NCBI GenBank assembly: GCA_002724395.1 | Contig: PBOR01000046.1 | Span: 1 to 64,000, forward strand | Direction of reading: 5' to 3' | Source: Rhodospirillaceae bacterium | GTDB taxonomy: Bacteria > Pseudomonadota > Alphaproteobacteria > UBA8366 | DNA length: 64,000 nt | In this document: positions 33,535 through 42,446 of the stretch, in pieces | How the letters are laid out: the number at the start of each line of letters is the position of its first letter | How positions within the stretch are numbered: the stretch's first letter is position 1 | Position numbers and translations under genes: made by a program | Notes under the pieces: generated by a model | Told to the model about the DNA's origin: nothing | What the model saw: the letters and a program-made list of their open reading frames with translations, nothing else | The model's database searches: none

Positions 33535-35811
33535 ATGCGGGTCGATCTGATCGATACTACAAGTGACTTTATCCCCTTGGCTTTGTTCTATCTGAAGAGC
33601 TACGCCGAGACGGATCCGCTTATTCAACAGAAAACAAGTATAAATATAGTAAACCCAAAAAATACTTTGAATATTGAAGATACGGCTGAAGAAATATTGA
33701 GGGGAAATCCAGATATAATCGGATTTTCTTGTTATATTTGGAATATGGAAAACACTGTCAATATTTGTGATAGAATCAAAGAAATAAAACCAGAAATAAC
33801 TATTATTGTTGGTGGGCCTGATGTTTCTTCAGTTCCTGAAAAAACTTTAGAAAAATTTCCATCTATCGATGTAATTGTTTGTGGCGAGGGAGAAGAGACT
33901 TTTAGAGAATTGATTCATTATTGGGAAAATATTGGGTATATTGAAATAAATATTAATATTAGTTCTATAAATGGAATTGCATTCCGTGAAAATAATGGAA
34001 TTATAATTACGAATAAGAGGCCTTTTATAGATGAATTGGATATTATACCTTCACCATACCTAAATGGTTGTGTGGATTTAAGTAATGAAAGTAGAACAAT
34101 ATTATTTGAAACCTATAGAGGGTGTCCATTTAAGTGTAGTTTCTGTTACTATCCAAAAGATTACGGGCAATTACTTCATAAATTTTCGATGAATAGAGTA
34201 GAAGAAAATATAAAAGAAATATTGTCCAGTAATGCAAAAGAAATTTTTTTGATGGACCCTACTTTTAATATCCCGAAAAAGCGCGCAAAAGAAATATTAA
34301 AATTAATAAAGAAGTATAGAACAAATACAGATCTTTCTGTAACAGTAGAGCTCCGTGTAGATTTACTTGATAAAGAAATAATGAATTTATTAAAAGAAGC
34401 AAATATTACTGTTATTGAGGTTGGTCTTCAAAGTTCAAATATTGATGTTATGTCAGCAGTAGATCGTAAGCAAAGTACAAAATTAATTTCTGAAAATGTC
34501 AAGTATATGCAGAATTTAGGCATAGAGACAGTTATCCAGTTGATATATGGACTGCCCAACGAAACGACTAATACTTACCTAGATTCGATTGATTACGGTG
34601 TTTCATTGGATGCTAGCAAAGTAGAGCCTTATCAGCTACAGTTGTTACCAGGGACTCCGATGTATAAAAATTCCGATTTACTTGGTCTTAACTTTGTGGA
34701 TGATGGCGAACGCCGTATTATATCCACTCGGACTATGAGTGAGAGGGAAGTTGAGGAAGCTGGAGCGATTGCGGAGCTTGTACAAGTATTTTATAATAAT
34801 AGGGTCTCTAGAAGTGCACTAAAGTGGTATTCATCATATAGTGGTAAGACATTTTCGAGAATAATAGAAGAATATAAGGAATGGAGGTACGAATTATTTT
34901 CGAATAGTTATGTAAATTGGGGTGAAGAGGGAAATTATTATATATATGATTTTTTCAAATACTATACGGATTCGGAATTTTCGGCTCTTTGGCCATTATT
35001 GCATGACCTAAATAGATTTGATTACTACACCAGTCATTTGAATTTCATCGGAGAAACAGTATTTACTGAATTTCAATTTGATCCTGTGATACTTTTGGCT
35101 TCGCCGGGAGTGCCAACCGACTGTGAGCCGGTGTGGTACCGGTTCCGTACTGATCAGCAAATCAATAGTAATTTTTTCAATGGTCAATTTTTGCGTAAGG
35201 TATACGACAAGACCGATATGGTAACAGCAGAGATATTCAACCGAGATCAGTTACCCGACGGATTCGATAGTTTAGAAGGTATTTTGGCGGCAGCACAAAC
35301 GGCGCTGGAGCAGGGTGAAAGTATTGCAGCGGAAGGATTGCTGCGAAATGCGTTACCGGCCGCGCCAGAGAATAGCGATCTATTGCATATGCTGGGCCTG
35401 ACTGTTGCAAATGGTGGGCTTTTAGACGAAGCAATCGTAATGTTGCGACGAGCTGTAATGGCGAACCGGGACCGGCCATTTTATCGAGTAACCTTGGGCG
35501 CGGTTTATGCAGAAGCCGAGAGGGTATTGGAAGCGGAGAGGGAATACCGAATTGCCCTAGCCTTGGATGATCGTTTAGCCGAAGCGCACTTTAATCTTGC
35601 AGATTTGCAGTCGGAAACTGACAGGTTGGATGATGCAGTATCATCCTATCAAAAAGCGTTGATGCTCCAACCGGACCTGGTCGAAGCGCACTATAATTTG
35701 GGCTCAGTATTAAATGATCTAGGTCGACACGATGAAGCAGCAAAGGCTCATCAGCGTGCGATTGCATTAGCTCCAGAGTTATTTGATGGAGACGTCAAAA
35801 CCCAGCATTAA
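33535..35811 (+). CDS. B12-binding-domain radical SAM protein fused to TPR repeats (compositionally mosaic gene)
   Basis: A 758-residue protein. Residues 1-130 form a cobalamin-binding-like Rossmann domain (DIIGFSCYIWNMENTV, IIVGGPDVSSVP, GEGEETFREL) without the DxHxxG cobalamin ligand. Residues 190-420 are the radical SAM core with Cys197, Cys201 and Cys204 in GCPFKCSFCYYP and a downstream VEVGLQS strand. Residues from about 575 are four or five TPR units (ALEQGESIAAEGLLRNALPA to ALMLQPDLVEAHYNLGSVLN). The codons from about 33620 to 35090 are strongly A/T-rich (11 of 60 GC at 33901), whereas both ends match the host, suggesting replacement of the core by horizontal transfer. ATG 33535 is preferred to 33493. 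Likely role: peptide or metabolite modification; unknown. Confidence 0.85.
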   Translation: MRVDLIDTTSDFIPLALFYLKSYAETDPLIQQKTSINIVNPKNTLNIEDTAEEILRGNPDIIGFSCYIWNMENTVNICDRIKEIKPEITIIVGGPDVSSVPEKTLEKFPSIDVIVCGEGEETFRELIHYWENIGYIEININISSINGIAFRENNGIIITNKRPFIDELDIIPSPYLNGCVDLSNESRTILFETYRGCPFKCSFCYYPKDYGQLLHKFSMNRVEENIKEILSSNAKEIFLMDPTFNIPKKRAKEILKLIKKYRTNTDLSVTVELRVDLLDKEIMNLLKEANITVIEVGLQSSNIDVMSAVDRKQSTKLISENVKYMQNLGIETVIQLIYGLPNETTNTYLDSIDYGVSLDASKVEPYQLQLLPGTPMYKNSDLLGLNFVDDGERRIISTRTMSEREVEEAGAIAELVQVFYNNRVSRSALKWYSSYSGKTFSRIIEEYKEWRYELFSNSYVNWGEEGNYYIYDFFKYYTDSEFSALWPLLHDLNRFDYYTSHLNFIGETVFTEFQFDPVILLASPGVPTDCEPVWYRFRTDQQINSNFFNGQFLRKVYDKTDMVTAEIFNRDQLPDGFDSLEGILAAAQTALEQGESIAAEGLLRNALPAAPENSDLLHMLGLTVANGGLLDEAIVMLRRAVMANRDRPFYRVTLGAVYAEAERVLEAEREYRIALALDDRLAEAHFNLADLQSETDRLDDAVSSYQKALMLQPDLVEAHYNLGSVLNDLGRHDEAAKAHQRAIALAPELFDGDVKTQH

Positions 35812-35824
35812 AGACTGATGCTGG
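35802..35824 (+). other. Hairpin over the stop codon of the radical SAM/TPR gene
   Basis: CCAGCAT / ATGCTGG form a 7-bp stem whose loop holds the TAA stop. There is no T-run. It may be a 3'-end structure or weak terminator before the convergent DUF4169-like gene. Confidence 0.35.
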
Positions 35825-35860
35825 CAGGAGGTTCTCGCTAAGTTCTGGTTAAAGCTTTAG

Positions 35861-36055
35861 CTAAGCAGGTTCTTCTGTATCGTGCTCAATACGGGAAGTC
35901 ATGTAAACCTGCTCAGCTTTTTCCTTTTCTAGAGCCTGTTGCTTAATGTCCCGCTTGGTCGAACTTTGCACCGCACTGTTATCTCTAGCTTGTTGGTGTT
36001 TTTGGTCTTTCTTGCGACGCTTGCGATACTCTTGCAAAATAACGATCTCGCCCAT
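35861..36055 (-). CDS. DUF4169-like small charged protein
   Basis: A 64-residue, highly charged protein. The start MGEIVILQEYRKRRKKDQKH and the following helix with repeated Lys, Gln and Glu resemble DUF4169 proteins common in Alphaproteobacteria (MGxVVNLRxxRKxR...). A strong ribosome site, AGGAGG, lies 7 bases upstream, which supports a real gene. Probably a single long helix; function unknown. Confidence 0.72.
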   Translation of the reverse strand: MGEIVILQEYRKRRKKDQKHQQARDNSAVQSSTKRDIKQQALEKEKAEQVYMTSRIEHDTEEPA

Positions 36056-36219
36056 ACCGATACCTCCTGATCAGAAAACATGGTATCAACCTGTTTCTGT
36101 GGAGTCCTGGCAAAGTTTTCCCAATAACGAGGAAAGTGGGGAAAACTCACGCAACTCCAGTTCAAACTGGATAACTGAGATCATGTTGCGTCCTATTCTC
36201 AAGAGCGACTAAGTTGAGA

Positions 36220-36228
36220 TGGTATAAT
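36220..36228 (+). promoter_or_regulatory. Extended -10 promoter of the aminotransferase gene
   Basis: TGG-TATAAT is an extended -10 box (TGn before a perfect TATAAT) 19 bases before the TTG start of the aminotransferase. No -35 is evident, as expected for extended -10 promoters. It predicts a very short leader carrying AGGAAAGGA as ribosome site. Confidence 0.6.
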
Positions 36229-36247
36229 ATTAGGAAAGGATAAAGGT

Positions 36248-37621
36248 TTGGCGAATAGCGGAAACTCAGCATCGAGCCGAGACGTCGCCTTCGTTTTGCA
36301 CCCTTATACAAACCTCGAACTTCATCAATCCGCTGGACCTCAAATTATTACTAGAGGAGAGGGTATTTACGTCGAGGATGAGGAGGGCAAGAAATATATC
36401 GAGGGTATGGCGGGGCTTTGGTGTGCTTCATTAGGATTCGGTGAGGAACGTTTAGTTAAGGCGGCTGAACGACAAATGCGAACGTTACCATTTTACCATG
36501 TGTTTGCCTCGAAGAGCCACCTTCCCGTTATTGATCTTGCAGAGAAATTGATTACGATGGCACCACTACCTATGTCGAAAATTTTCTTTGCTAACTCGGG
36601 CTCGGAAGCGACCGATAGCGTGGTCAAGTTAGTTTGGTACTATAACAACGCTCTTGGTCGCCCGAAGAAAAAGAAAATAATTAGCCGTCAGCGCGCTTAC
36701 CACGGTGTGACTGTAGCTGCCGCTAGTATGACGGGACTGCCGTTCAATCACCGTGATTTTGACTTACCGATTGACCGTATTATCCATGCAGATTGTCCGC
36801 ACTATTACCGTTACGGGTTGCCGGGAGAGAGTGAACAGGCTTTCTCCGAGCGGCTTGCAATAAATCTAGAGAAACTTATTGAAGATGAAGGGCCGGATAC
36901 TGTAGCGGCTTTTATAGCAGAGCCTGTTATGGGGGCCGGGGGCGTCATTGTGCCACCAAAAGGATATTTTGAAGCTATTCAACCGATCCTGAAAAAATAC
37001 GATATTCTTTTCATCGCTGATGAGGTTATTTGCGGATTTGGACGTACTGGCAATATGTTCGCGACTGAGACCTATAATTTGCAACCCGATATGATCACTA
37101 TGGCGAAAGCGTTGTCGGCGGCTTATACGCCCATCTCCGCTGTAATGCTTAATAAGCAGGTTGCAGACGTAGTTTACGAAAATAGCGGTAAGATTGGCTC
37201 GTTTGGGCATGGTTTTACATACTCTGCCCATCCGATGTGTGCCGCCGTAGCGCTTGAGACGCTCTGTATTTACGAGGAGCGTGAGATAGTAAGCCATGTG
37301 CGATCGTTAATGGGGTACTTTCAGGATGGTTTACAAGCATTAGCAGAGCATCCGCTAGTAGGCGAAGCTCGCGGAGTAGGTTTGCTTGGTGGAATCGAAT
37401 TGGTTGAAGATAAGGACAGAAAGAAGAATTTCGCACCGAGTGCATCAGTTGGCGCGAGTGTAGCGGCGCGATGTCTTGAGCATGGATTAGTTGTCCGCAG
37501 CTTGCCTGGAGATATAATTACGTTATGCCCACCGCTTGTAATCTTGAAAGCTGAAGTCGATATGTTATTGAGTCGGTTACGAATGGCCCTTGATGAGTCT
37601 GCTAGTTTTCTAGGTAAATAG
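36248..37621 (+). CDS. Class III aminotransferase (omega-amino acid:pyruvate type)
   Basis: A 457-residue PLP-dependent class III transaminase. Recognisable are HPYTNLELHQSAGP, YVEDEEGKKYIEGMAGLWCA, FFANSGSEATDSVVKLVWYY, KIISRQRAYHGVTVAAASMT, the PLP Asp region LFIADEVICGFGRTG and the Schiff-base Lys in MITMAKALSAAYTPI. Such enzymes move the amino group of beta-alanine, putrescine, taurine or similar to pyruvate. It starts with TTG: no ATG exists before residue 54, and AGGAAAGGA is properly placed. hemA follows 79 bases downstream. Confidence 0.92.
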   Translation: MANSGNSASSRDVAFVLHPYTNLELHQSAGPQIITRGEGIYVEDEEGKKYIEGMAGLWCASLGFGEERLVKAAERQMRTLPFYHVFASKSHLPVIDLAEKLITMAPLPMSKIFFANSGSEATDSVVKLVWYYNNALGRPKKKKIISRQRAYHGVTVAAASMTGLPFNHRDFDLPIDRIIHADCPHYYRYGLPGESEQAFSERLAINLEKLIEDEGPDTVAAFIAEPVMGAGGVIVPPKGYFEAIQPILKKYDILFIADEVICGFGRTGNMFATETYNLQPDMITMAKALSAAYTPISAVMLNKQVADVVYENSGKIGSFGHGFTYSAHPMCAAVALETLCIYEEREIVSHVRSLMGYFQDGLQALAEHPLVGEARGVGLLGGIELVEDKDRKKNFAPSASVGASVAARCLEHGLVVRSLPGDIITLCPPLVILKAEVDMLLSRLRMALDESASFLGK

Positions 37622-37700
37622 TGCGACACCTGGTTTCATGGTGGAATCTGGCCAAGCGTGGTATTTTTAACTCTCGATAAAATGGACCTTAGCTGGACCA

Positions 37701-38945
37701 ATGGACTACGAAGCATTTTTTAATGACCAGATTGCTAAGCTCAAGGGCGAGGGGAACTACCGAGTTTTCGCCGACCTCGAGCGTCAAGCGGGCGATTTTC
37801 CTCATGCGGTTCGTCATGATGCGAATACGGTGCGCGATGTGACGGTCTGGTGCTCCAACGATTATTTGTGCATGGGCCAGCACCCCAATGTGATTGCTGC
37901 GATGCAAGAGGCGGTTGAGCGATGCGGTGCTGGTGCCGGCGGTACGCGAAATATTTCCGGCACTAACCATTACCATGTGCTGTTGGAAAAGGCTCTTGCC
38001 GAGGTCCACGGCACAGAGGCTGCTCTTTTGTTCACGTCGGGCTACGTGGCAAACATGACTGTGCTTTCGACCTTGGCTGCGTCGATTCCGGGCTGTGTTA
38101 TCTACTCGGATGCTTACAATCATAATTCCATGATAGAAGGCATGCGCCATAGTCGCATGCCCAAGAAAATATTCGCTCATAACGACCCGGAAGATTTATC
38201 GCGTGTTCTGTCGGAGGCTGATCCAGCCGCACCGAAATTAGTTGCCTTCGAATCCGTTTATTCCATGGATGGCGATATCGCTCCGCTAGCGGAATTCTGC
38301 GATGTCGCAGATGAATATGGCGCGATGACTTATTTAGATGAAGTGCACGCTGTGGGGCTCTACGGGCCGCGCGGCGGGGGTATTGCCGAACGTGATGGGG
38401 TTGCCGATCGTATAACCGTTATCCAAGGCACCCTCGCGAAAGGCTTTGGGGTTGTTGGCGGCTACATCGCGGGATCGTCCGCGTTGATTGATTTTGTCCG
38501 TTCGTTTGGTAGCGGTTTTATTTTTACGACAGCATTACCGCCGGCGATCGCCGCTGGGGTGTTAGCCAGCATTGATGTGGTGCGCGGCCAGGAGGGTGGG
38601 GCTATGCGCGCGCGCCACCAGGAAAATGCCCGCACACTCATGTTGAAATTGCGTGAAGCAAATTTGCCTGTAATGCCATCAGAAAGCCATATCGTCCCGG
38701 TACTCGTAGGTGATCCGGTATTGTGTAAACAGGCCAGTGATATGCTGCTTGATGACTTCGGCATTTATGTGCAGCCGATCAATTACCCTACCGTACCGAA
38801 AGGGACTGAGCGGTTGCGTATCACGCCGTCGCCTGAACATACCGAAGAAATGATGGATCATCTGGTTTTGGCACTCGAAGAAATTTGGCACAAGCTTGAT
38901 CTCAGGCGTGACTTTCCAAATGCGCAACACGCGGCTGCAGAGTAA
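37701..38945 (+). CDS. hemA: 5-aminolevulinate synthase HemA
   Basis: A 414-residue ALAS of the alpha-oxoamine synthase family. It condenses glycine and succinyl-CoA to 5-aminolevulinate, the first haem step in Alphaproteobacteria. Evidence: the start [72 protein letters not shown], and the PLP Lys247 in [13 protein letters not shown]; the C-terminus has [14 protein letters not shown]. The presence of this enzyme fixes the class of the organism. A small winged-helix-like gene follows 12 bases downstream. Confidence 0.97.
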   Translation: MDYEAFFNDQIAKLKGEGNYRVFADLERQAGDFPHAVRHDANTVRDVTVWCSNDYLCMGQHPNVIAAMQEAVERCGAGAGGTRNISGTNHYHVLLEKALAEVHGTEAALLFTSGYVANMTVLSTLAASIPGCVIYSDAYNHNSMIEGMRHSRMPKKIFAHNDPEDLSRVLSEADPAAPKLVAFESVYSMDGDIAPLAEFCDVADEYGAMTYLDEVHAVGLYGPRGGGIAERDGVADRITVIQGTLAKGFGVVGGYIAGSSALIDFVRSFGSGFIFTTALPPAIAAGVLASIDVVRGQEGGAMRARHQENARTLMLKLREANLPVMPSESHIVPVLVGDPVLCKQASDMLLDDFGIYVQPINYPTVPKGTERLRITPSPEHTEEMMDHLVLALEEIWHKLDLRRDFPNAQHAAAE

Positions 38946-38957
38946 AAAGGGAAGAGT

Positions 38958-39482
38958 ATGTATCGCGATAATACGTTGATCCCGACTGAAGCTATTAGGC
39001 TCGCAGCTCTTGGTCAATTGGTAGAAAGTGACAGGCCCTATTCAGAATTGGCACGCGAAGTCCGTCAGTTTGTGAGCCTTATCGTTGGCCCATCGCTTGA
39101 TATGCTAGGGCCGTCTTTGGAACTACTATGTTTTGAGGGGCTCGTGGAATCTGACGGTGATATATCAGCCGATCCGGACGCTATTCTCTCAATAACTAAA
39201 GAGGGGCAAGCCATCTTTCAGACCTTGATGACGTCGAATGTTCGTGCGCCAGTTAACGATGTGTCGAAGTTAGTGGTGGCCTTGAAACTTCGGTTTCTGC
39301 ATTTGCTTAATACTGAGTACCGAATAGCACAAATCGAAAGGCTAGTTGAAATGTGTCAAACGGAACTGGTTAGACTTGAAGAATTACGGTCGAGCCAGGT
39401 GGATGGGCAGTTTGCCGAATGGTTAGGCTTTGAAATTACGCAGTTGAAAGCACGCATTTCATGGTTGCAAGGACTGCTCTAG
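38958..39482 (+). CDS. Winged-helix-like protein downstream of hemA (PadR-like, tentative)
   Basis: A 174-residue protein. The N-terminal half reads like a winged helix (AIRLAALGQLVESDRPYSEL, LELLCFEGLVESDGD, LSITKEGQAIFQTLM), and the C-terminal half is helical with coiled-coil character (MCQTELVRLEELRSS, EITQLKARISWLQGLL), the general layout of PadR-type regulators. No exact family is recognised. It is 12 bases after hemA and probably in its transcript, possibly a regulator. Confidence 0.7.
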   Translation: MYRDNTLIPTEAIRLAALGQLVESDRPYSELAREVRQFVSLIVGPSLDMLGPSLELLCFEGLVESDGDISADPDAILSITKEGQAIFQTLMTSNVRAPVNDVSKLVVALKLRFLHLLNTEYRIAQIERLVEMCQTELVRLEELRSSQVDGQFAEWLGFEITQLKARISWLQGLL

Positions 39483-39523
39483 CTCTCTTCTAACTTAGTT
39501 TCTATAGTGGTATCGCGTATTTC

Positions 39524-40117
39524 CTAAAGAATATTAAAAGAGCCTCTTTTTACTATTCTTGCTAAGTGGCGCGCTAGCGCAGGGAAGTGTTTTCGCCAAT
39601 CCATTTTCGGCAACCTAATATCAACACAGATGAGTGTGCAGCCGCATGCTATATCGGCCAAGGTAAAGGTATCACCATGACAGAATTCTTCGTCGTTGAG
39701 ATCCTTTTCCATGGTGGCGAGGCCCGCGTCGATTTTCCTTTGCTGCTTGGCATAAAAGTCGGGGCCTTTGCGGGTTTCTTTGGGTTCTCGGTTCTCGTGG
39801 GATATCGCCACTGCGGCATCCATAATGCCATTCCCTAGCGCTTCCCAACGTTTAACTTCGATCCGTTCTTCAAATTTTTCCGGGATTAGCTTTGGCGTAG
39901 CCACCAAGCCATCTAGATATTCAACGATGATGGAAGAGTCATAAAGCGCTCTACCGTCATCAAGAATAAGTGTCGGTACCTTTGCCAAAGGATTAGCTGC
40001 AACGACCTGAGAACTGGAGGGGGCAGCATCATCTAGTTCACAGATAATTCCCTTTTCTCTGATCACAACCATAGTTTTTAAGGCATAAGGGCTGCTGCTT
40101 GGTCCAAGAAGTTTAAT
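39524..40117 (-). CDS. Glutathione S-transferase family protein with AUU start
   Basis: About 197 residues. The GST N-terminal thioredoxin fold begins KLLGPSSSPYALKTMVVIRE, containing the catalytic-type Ser-Ser-Pro-Tyr, but there is no ATG, GTG or TTG before Met16 of this sequence. The frame is closed by a stop at 40135-40133, and the best start is AUU at 40117 with AGAGAG eight bases upstream. Taking the first ATG (40072) would delete the active-site strand. Later features: NPLAKVPTLILDDGRALYDS (cis-Pro, GSH binding) and the C-terminal DTFTLADIACGCTL. It lies 22 bases after the SDR gene and is likely co-transcribed with it. Confidence 0.8.
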   Translation of the reverse strand: MKLLGPSSSPYALKTMVVIREKGIICELDDAAPSSSQVVAANPLAKVPTLILDDGRALYDSSIIVEYLDGLVATPKLIPEKFEERIEVKRWEALGNGIMDAAVAISHENREPKETRKGPDFYAKQQRKIDAGLATMEKDLNDEEFCHGDTFTLADIACGCTLICVDIRLPKMDWRKHFPALARHLARIVKRGSFNIL

Positions 40118-40139
40118 TGTTTGCTCTCTTTTTTAATTT

Positions 40140-40889
40140 CTATAAATGCTGACCGCCGGTGATAAATAATTCTGTCCCCGTCACATAGGAAAAGTCATCA
40201 TTGCAAAGCTGAAATACACAGGCTGCTACTTCTTCTGCAGTGCCCATGCGGTGCATGGGTATGCGGTTGATCAGGGGCTCATATTCATCACCGACCATTT
40301 CAGTTTCAATTTCGCCAGGGGCAACCGCATTGACACGCACTCCAAGCTCAGCGAATTCTACCGCCAGTTCACGCGTCAGCGCTGAGAGAGCGGCCTTAGA
40401 TGTTGAATAAGCTGAGCCAGCAAATGGATGAATTTCATGGCCAGCGATAGAAGTAATGTTGACTACCGCTGCGTTACCTTCCTTTGCACCTCTTCCCAAA
40501 GCGCCCGCAAAGCCTCGACTTAAGATAAGAGGGGCGAAAAAATTTAATTCAAATACTGCTCGCCATGTGTCGAGATCTCCATTCAAGCAACCGAGCCGTT
40601 CTTTGGATTCCGTCTTGGGTGATACGGCAGCGTTATTAACTAATGCGTGAAGGGGGTCGCCAGCCAATAGATCGTTAGCTTGATTAATGAAGCGCGCCAC
40701 ATCTGTTTGATCGGCTAATTCGACCGCAATGTGACCATGCCAGTTTGGATTACGTTGGCAGGCATCCGGTACTTCTTCCCGGCTACAAGTAATGATGCGC
40801 CAATTTTCATCGGAGAAACGTCTGACTGTGGCGTGCCCAATACCGCGGCTAGCACCGGTTAGGATGAGTGTTTTACGATCGTCAGTCAT
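40140..40889 (-). CDS. Short-chain dehydrogenase/reductase
   Basis: A 249-residue classical SDR. The cofactor motif TGASRGIG is near the N-terminus, LVNNAAV mid-protein, and the catalytic Ser/Tyr/Lys are in NITSIAGHEIHPFAGSAYSTSKAAL. The C-terminal RMGTAEEVAACVFQL and VTGTELFITGG are standard. It is similar to 3-oxoacyl-reductase and sugar/alcohol dehydrogenases; the substrate is unknown. It precedes the GST gene on the same strand, so the pair may detoxify or process the same compound. Confidence 0.9.
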   Translation of the reverse strand: MTDDRKTLILTGASRGIGHATVRRFSDENWRIITCSREEVPDACQRNPNWHGHIAVELADQTDVARFINQANDLLAGDPLHALVNNAAVSPKTESKERLGCLNGDLDTWRAVFELNFFAPLILSRGFAGALGRGAKEGNAAVVNITSIAGHEIHPFAGSAYSTSKAALSALTRELAVEFAELGVRVNAVAPGEIETEMVGDEYEPLINRIPMHRMGTAEEVAACVFQLCNDDFSYVTGTELFITGGQHL

Positions 40890-41110
40890 AAGATCTATTC
40901 ATGGATAATTCGGATGATCCTCTTAGATCCGGCTAAGCCCGGACGGATAGTAGCTTAAGAGCTTGAGAAAACCTTACGGAAATTGCGTTTTGCATCGTCG
41001 ATCATATATTGAGTTTACGGTAAAATTATAGAATGACCCTCATTTCTTATTATAACTGTATAAGATGGCTCCGGTTCTTGGTGGGGTGTGTTTTCGGTCC
41101 TAGGCCTATT

Positions 41111-41692
41111 TTATGGATAAAGTAGTTCCTTATGCCAGAATTCTCCGTCGCGGGAATAAAATTCACGAAGATGTAGGCGGAATGTGCGTTCGCTCCAGAA
41201 CTCCATTTCAGTAGGATACACCCTGAGGCCTGTCCAAAATGGGGGGCGTTCTATTGGTTTTGTACCAAATTTAGCCGCATACTTTGCTACGGCTTTTTCC
41301 AGATCCAAGCTCCCGTCCATTGTGCGTGATTGCTTGCTAGCCCACGCACCAATTTGTGAACCCCGTTGGCGAGTTGCAAAATAGCTGTCTGCCTCTTCAG
41401 CAGAAACTTCGCTAAGGACTCCGACAATTCGTACTTGGCGTTGCAACGATTTCCAGTGAAATAATAGGGCTGCCTTTGGATTATTTTTTATTTCGAGACC
41501 TTTGCGGCTTTCCATATTTGTATAGAAGACAAAGCCTTCTGTATCGAAAGATTTTAATAACACCATTCGGCTGGAAGGTTGGCCATCAGCAGCTACTGTC
41601 GCTAAACACATAGCTTCGGGCAAACTTGGTTCGCTTTTCTTCGCTTCTTCAAACCAGCTTTCGAACTGACTTATGGGATCATTTTTACTCAT
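41111..41692 (-). CDS. pdxH: Pyridoxamine 5'-phosphate oxidase PdxH
   Basis: A 193-residue FMN-dependent oxidase of the PLP pathway. Family stretches include PEAMCLATVAADGQPSSRMV, FVFYTNMESRKGLEIKNNPK, AALLFHWKSLQRQVRI, ATRQRGSQIGAWASKQS and the C-terminal FWTGLRVYPTEMEFW...RLHLREFY. It converts pyridoxine or pyridoxamine phosphate to pyridoxal phosphate. ATG 41692 is preferred to GTG 41719. In many Alphaproteobacteria pdxH lies next to dnaJ-like, fabI and aroC, as here. Confidence 0.94.
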   Translation of the reverse strand: MSKNDPISQFESWFEEAKKSEPSLPEAMCLATVAADGQPSSRMVLLKSFDTEGFVFYTNMESRKGLEIKNNPKAALLFHWKSLQRQVRIVGVLSEVSAEEADSYFATRQRGSQIGAWASKQSRTMDGSLDLEKAVAKYAAKFGTKPIERPPFWTGLRVYPTEMEFWSERTFRLHLREFYSRDGEFWHKELLYP

Positions 41693-41801
41693 ATGAGCTC
41701 TGTCACAGAATTCACGCACCTGTTAGAGTAAGGTTATAGTGAAGTTCATTGCCTATTTAACTCCGCGCAAAAACACCTATGTTTTACCCAATATGGATTT
41801 C

Positions 41802-41830
41802 TTGAACTTAACCTATACAATGTTTATACG
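41802..41830 (+). promoter_or_regulatory. Candidate sigma-70 promoter of the glycine-zipper lipoprotein gene
   Basis: TTGAAC (41802) and TATACG (41825) are separated by 17 bases, in front of the lipoprotein gene. Each box has a mismatch or two from consensus. The TGTTAT-TAAGT-ATAACA palindrome at 41871 in the leader might be a further control element. Confidence 0.45.
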
Positions 41831-41901
41831 CAAAAATATGTATAGAAGAGAGAGCTTCGCGGTTCAGCGGTGTTATTAAGTATAACAAGAGGAGCGTTAT
41901 T

Positions 41902-42366
41902 ATGATTAAAAAGCTTACGCCGTTAGTTGCTATCCTATTTATTCTTGGCGCATGCCAAGGGGCGGGTCAAAAACAACAGGCTGGTACCGTTGTGGGTGCA
42001 GGCTTAGGTGCGCTTGCGGGTTCGCAAATCGGCAGTGGCAGTGGTCAATTGGCTGCGGTTGCAATCGGCGGTTTGCTTGGGGCCATGCTGGGTGGTTCGC
42101 TTGGTCAGCAACTTGATGAAGCTGATCAGGTGCAACATCAGAATGCGTATCAAACAGCTCAAAATGCACCTTTGAACCAAGCGGTTCGCTGGAATAATCC
42201 AAATACTGGTGCGTCGGGTTCAGTCGTTGCGACACGCGATGGTACTAACCAATCCACCGGTGCCTACTGCCGTGAATTTGAGCAAACTATTACGGTTGAT
42301 GGTCGTACCGAGAACCGTAAAGGCATGGCGTGCAAGCAGCCAGACGGTAGTTGGAAAGTTTTATAG
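41902..42366 (+). CDS. Glycine-zipper surface lipoprotein (RT0821/Lpp0805-like)
   Basis: A 154-residue outer-membrane-type lipoprotein. The signal peptide ends with the lipobox LGAC at residues 15-18. Residues 27-70 are a glycine-zipper 2TM region (GTVVGAGLGALAGSQIGSGS, AIGGLLGAMLGGSLGQQLDE). The C-terminal domain has a pair of Cys (AYCREFEQ, MACKQPDGSW), as in the RT0821/Lpp0805 surface family. A good ribosome site, AGAGGAG, is upstream. It is conserved between pdxH and dnaJ-like genes in Alphaproteobacteria. Confidence 0.88.
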   Translation: MIKKLTPLVAILFILGACQGAGQKQQAGTVVGAGLGALAGSQIGSGSGQLAAVAIGGLLGAMLGGSLGQQLDEADQVQHQNAYQTAQNAPLNQAVRWNNPNTGASGSVVATRDGTNQSTGAYCREFEQTITVDGRTENRKGMACKQPDGSWKVL

Positions 42367-42446
42367 TCTTTTTTTGAGTAGGGCGTGATGCTTTGTGGCT
42401 CTTCGGCTGCATTGGGGTAAGGTGTTGATCTGATGGGTAGGTCTGT

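Noticed and set aside
41871-41887. Second Zur box (TGTTAT-TAAGT-ATAACA) before the glycine-zipper lipoprotein gene.
   Set aside because: The arms match, but the spacer is 5 bases instead of the 3 in Zur operators, and the gene has no known zinc role; it may only be a leader hairpin.
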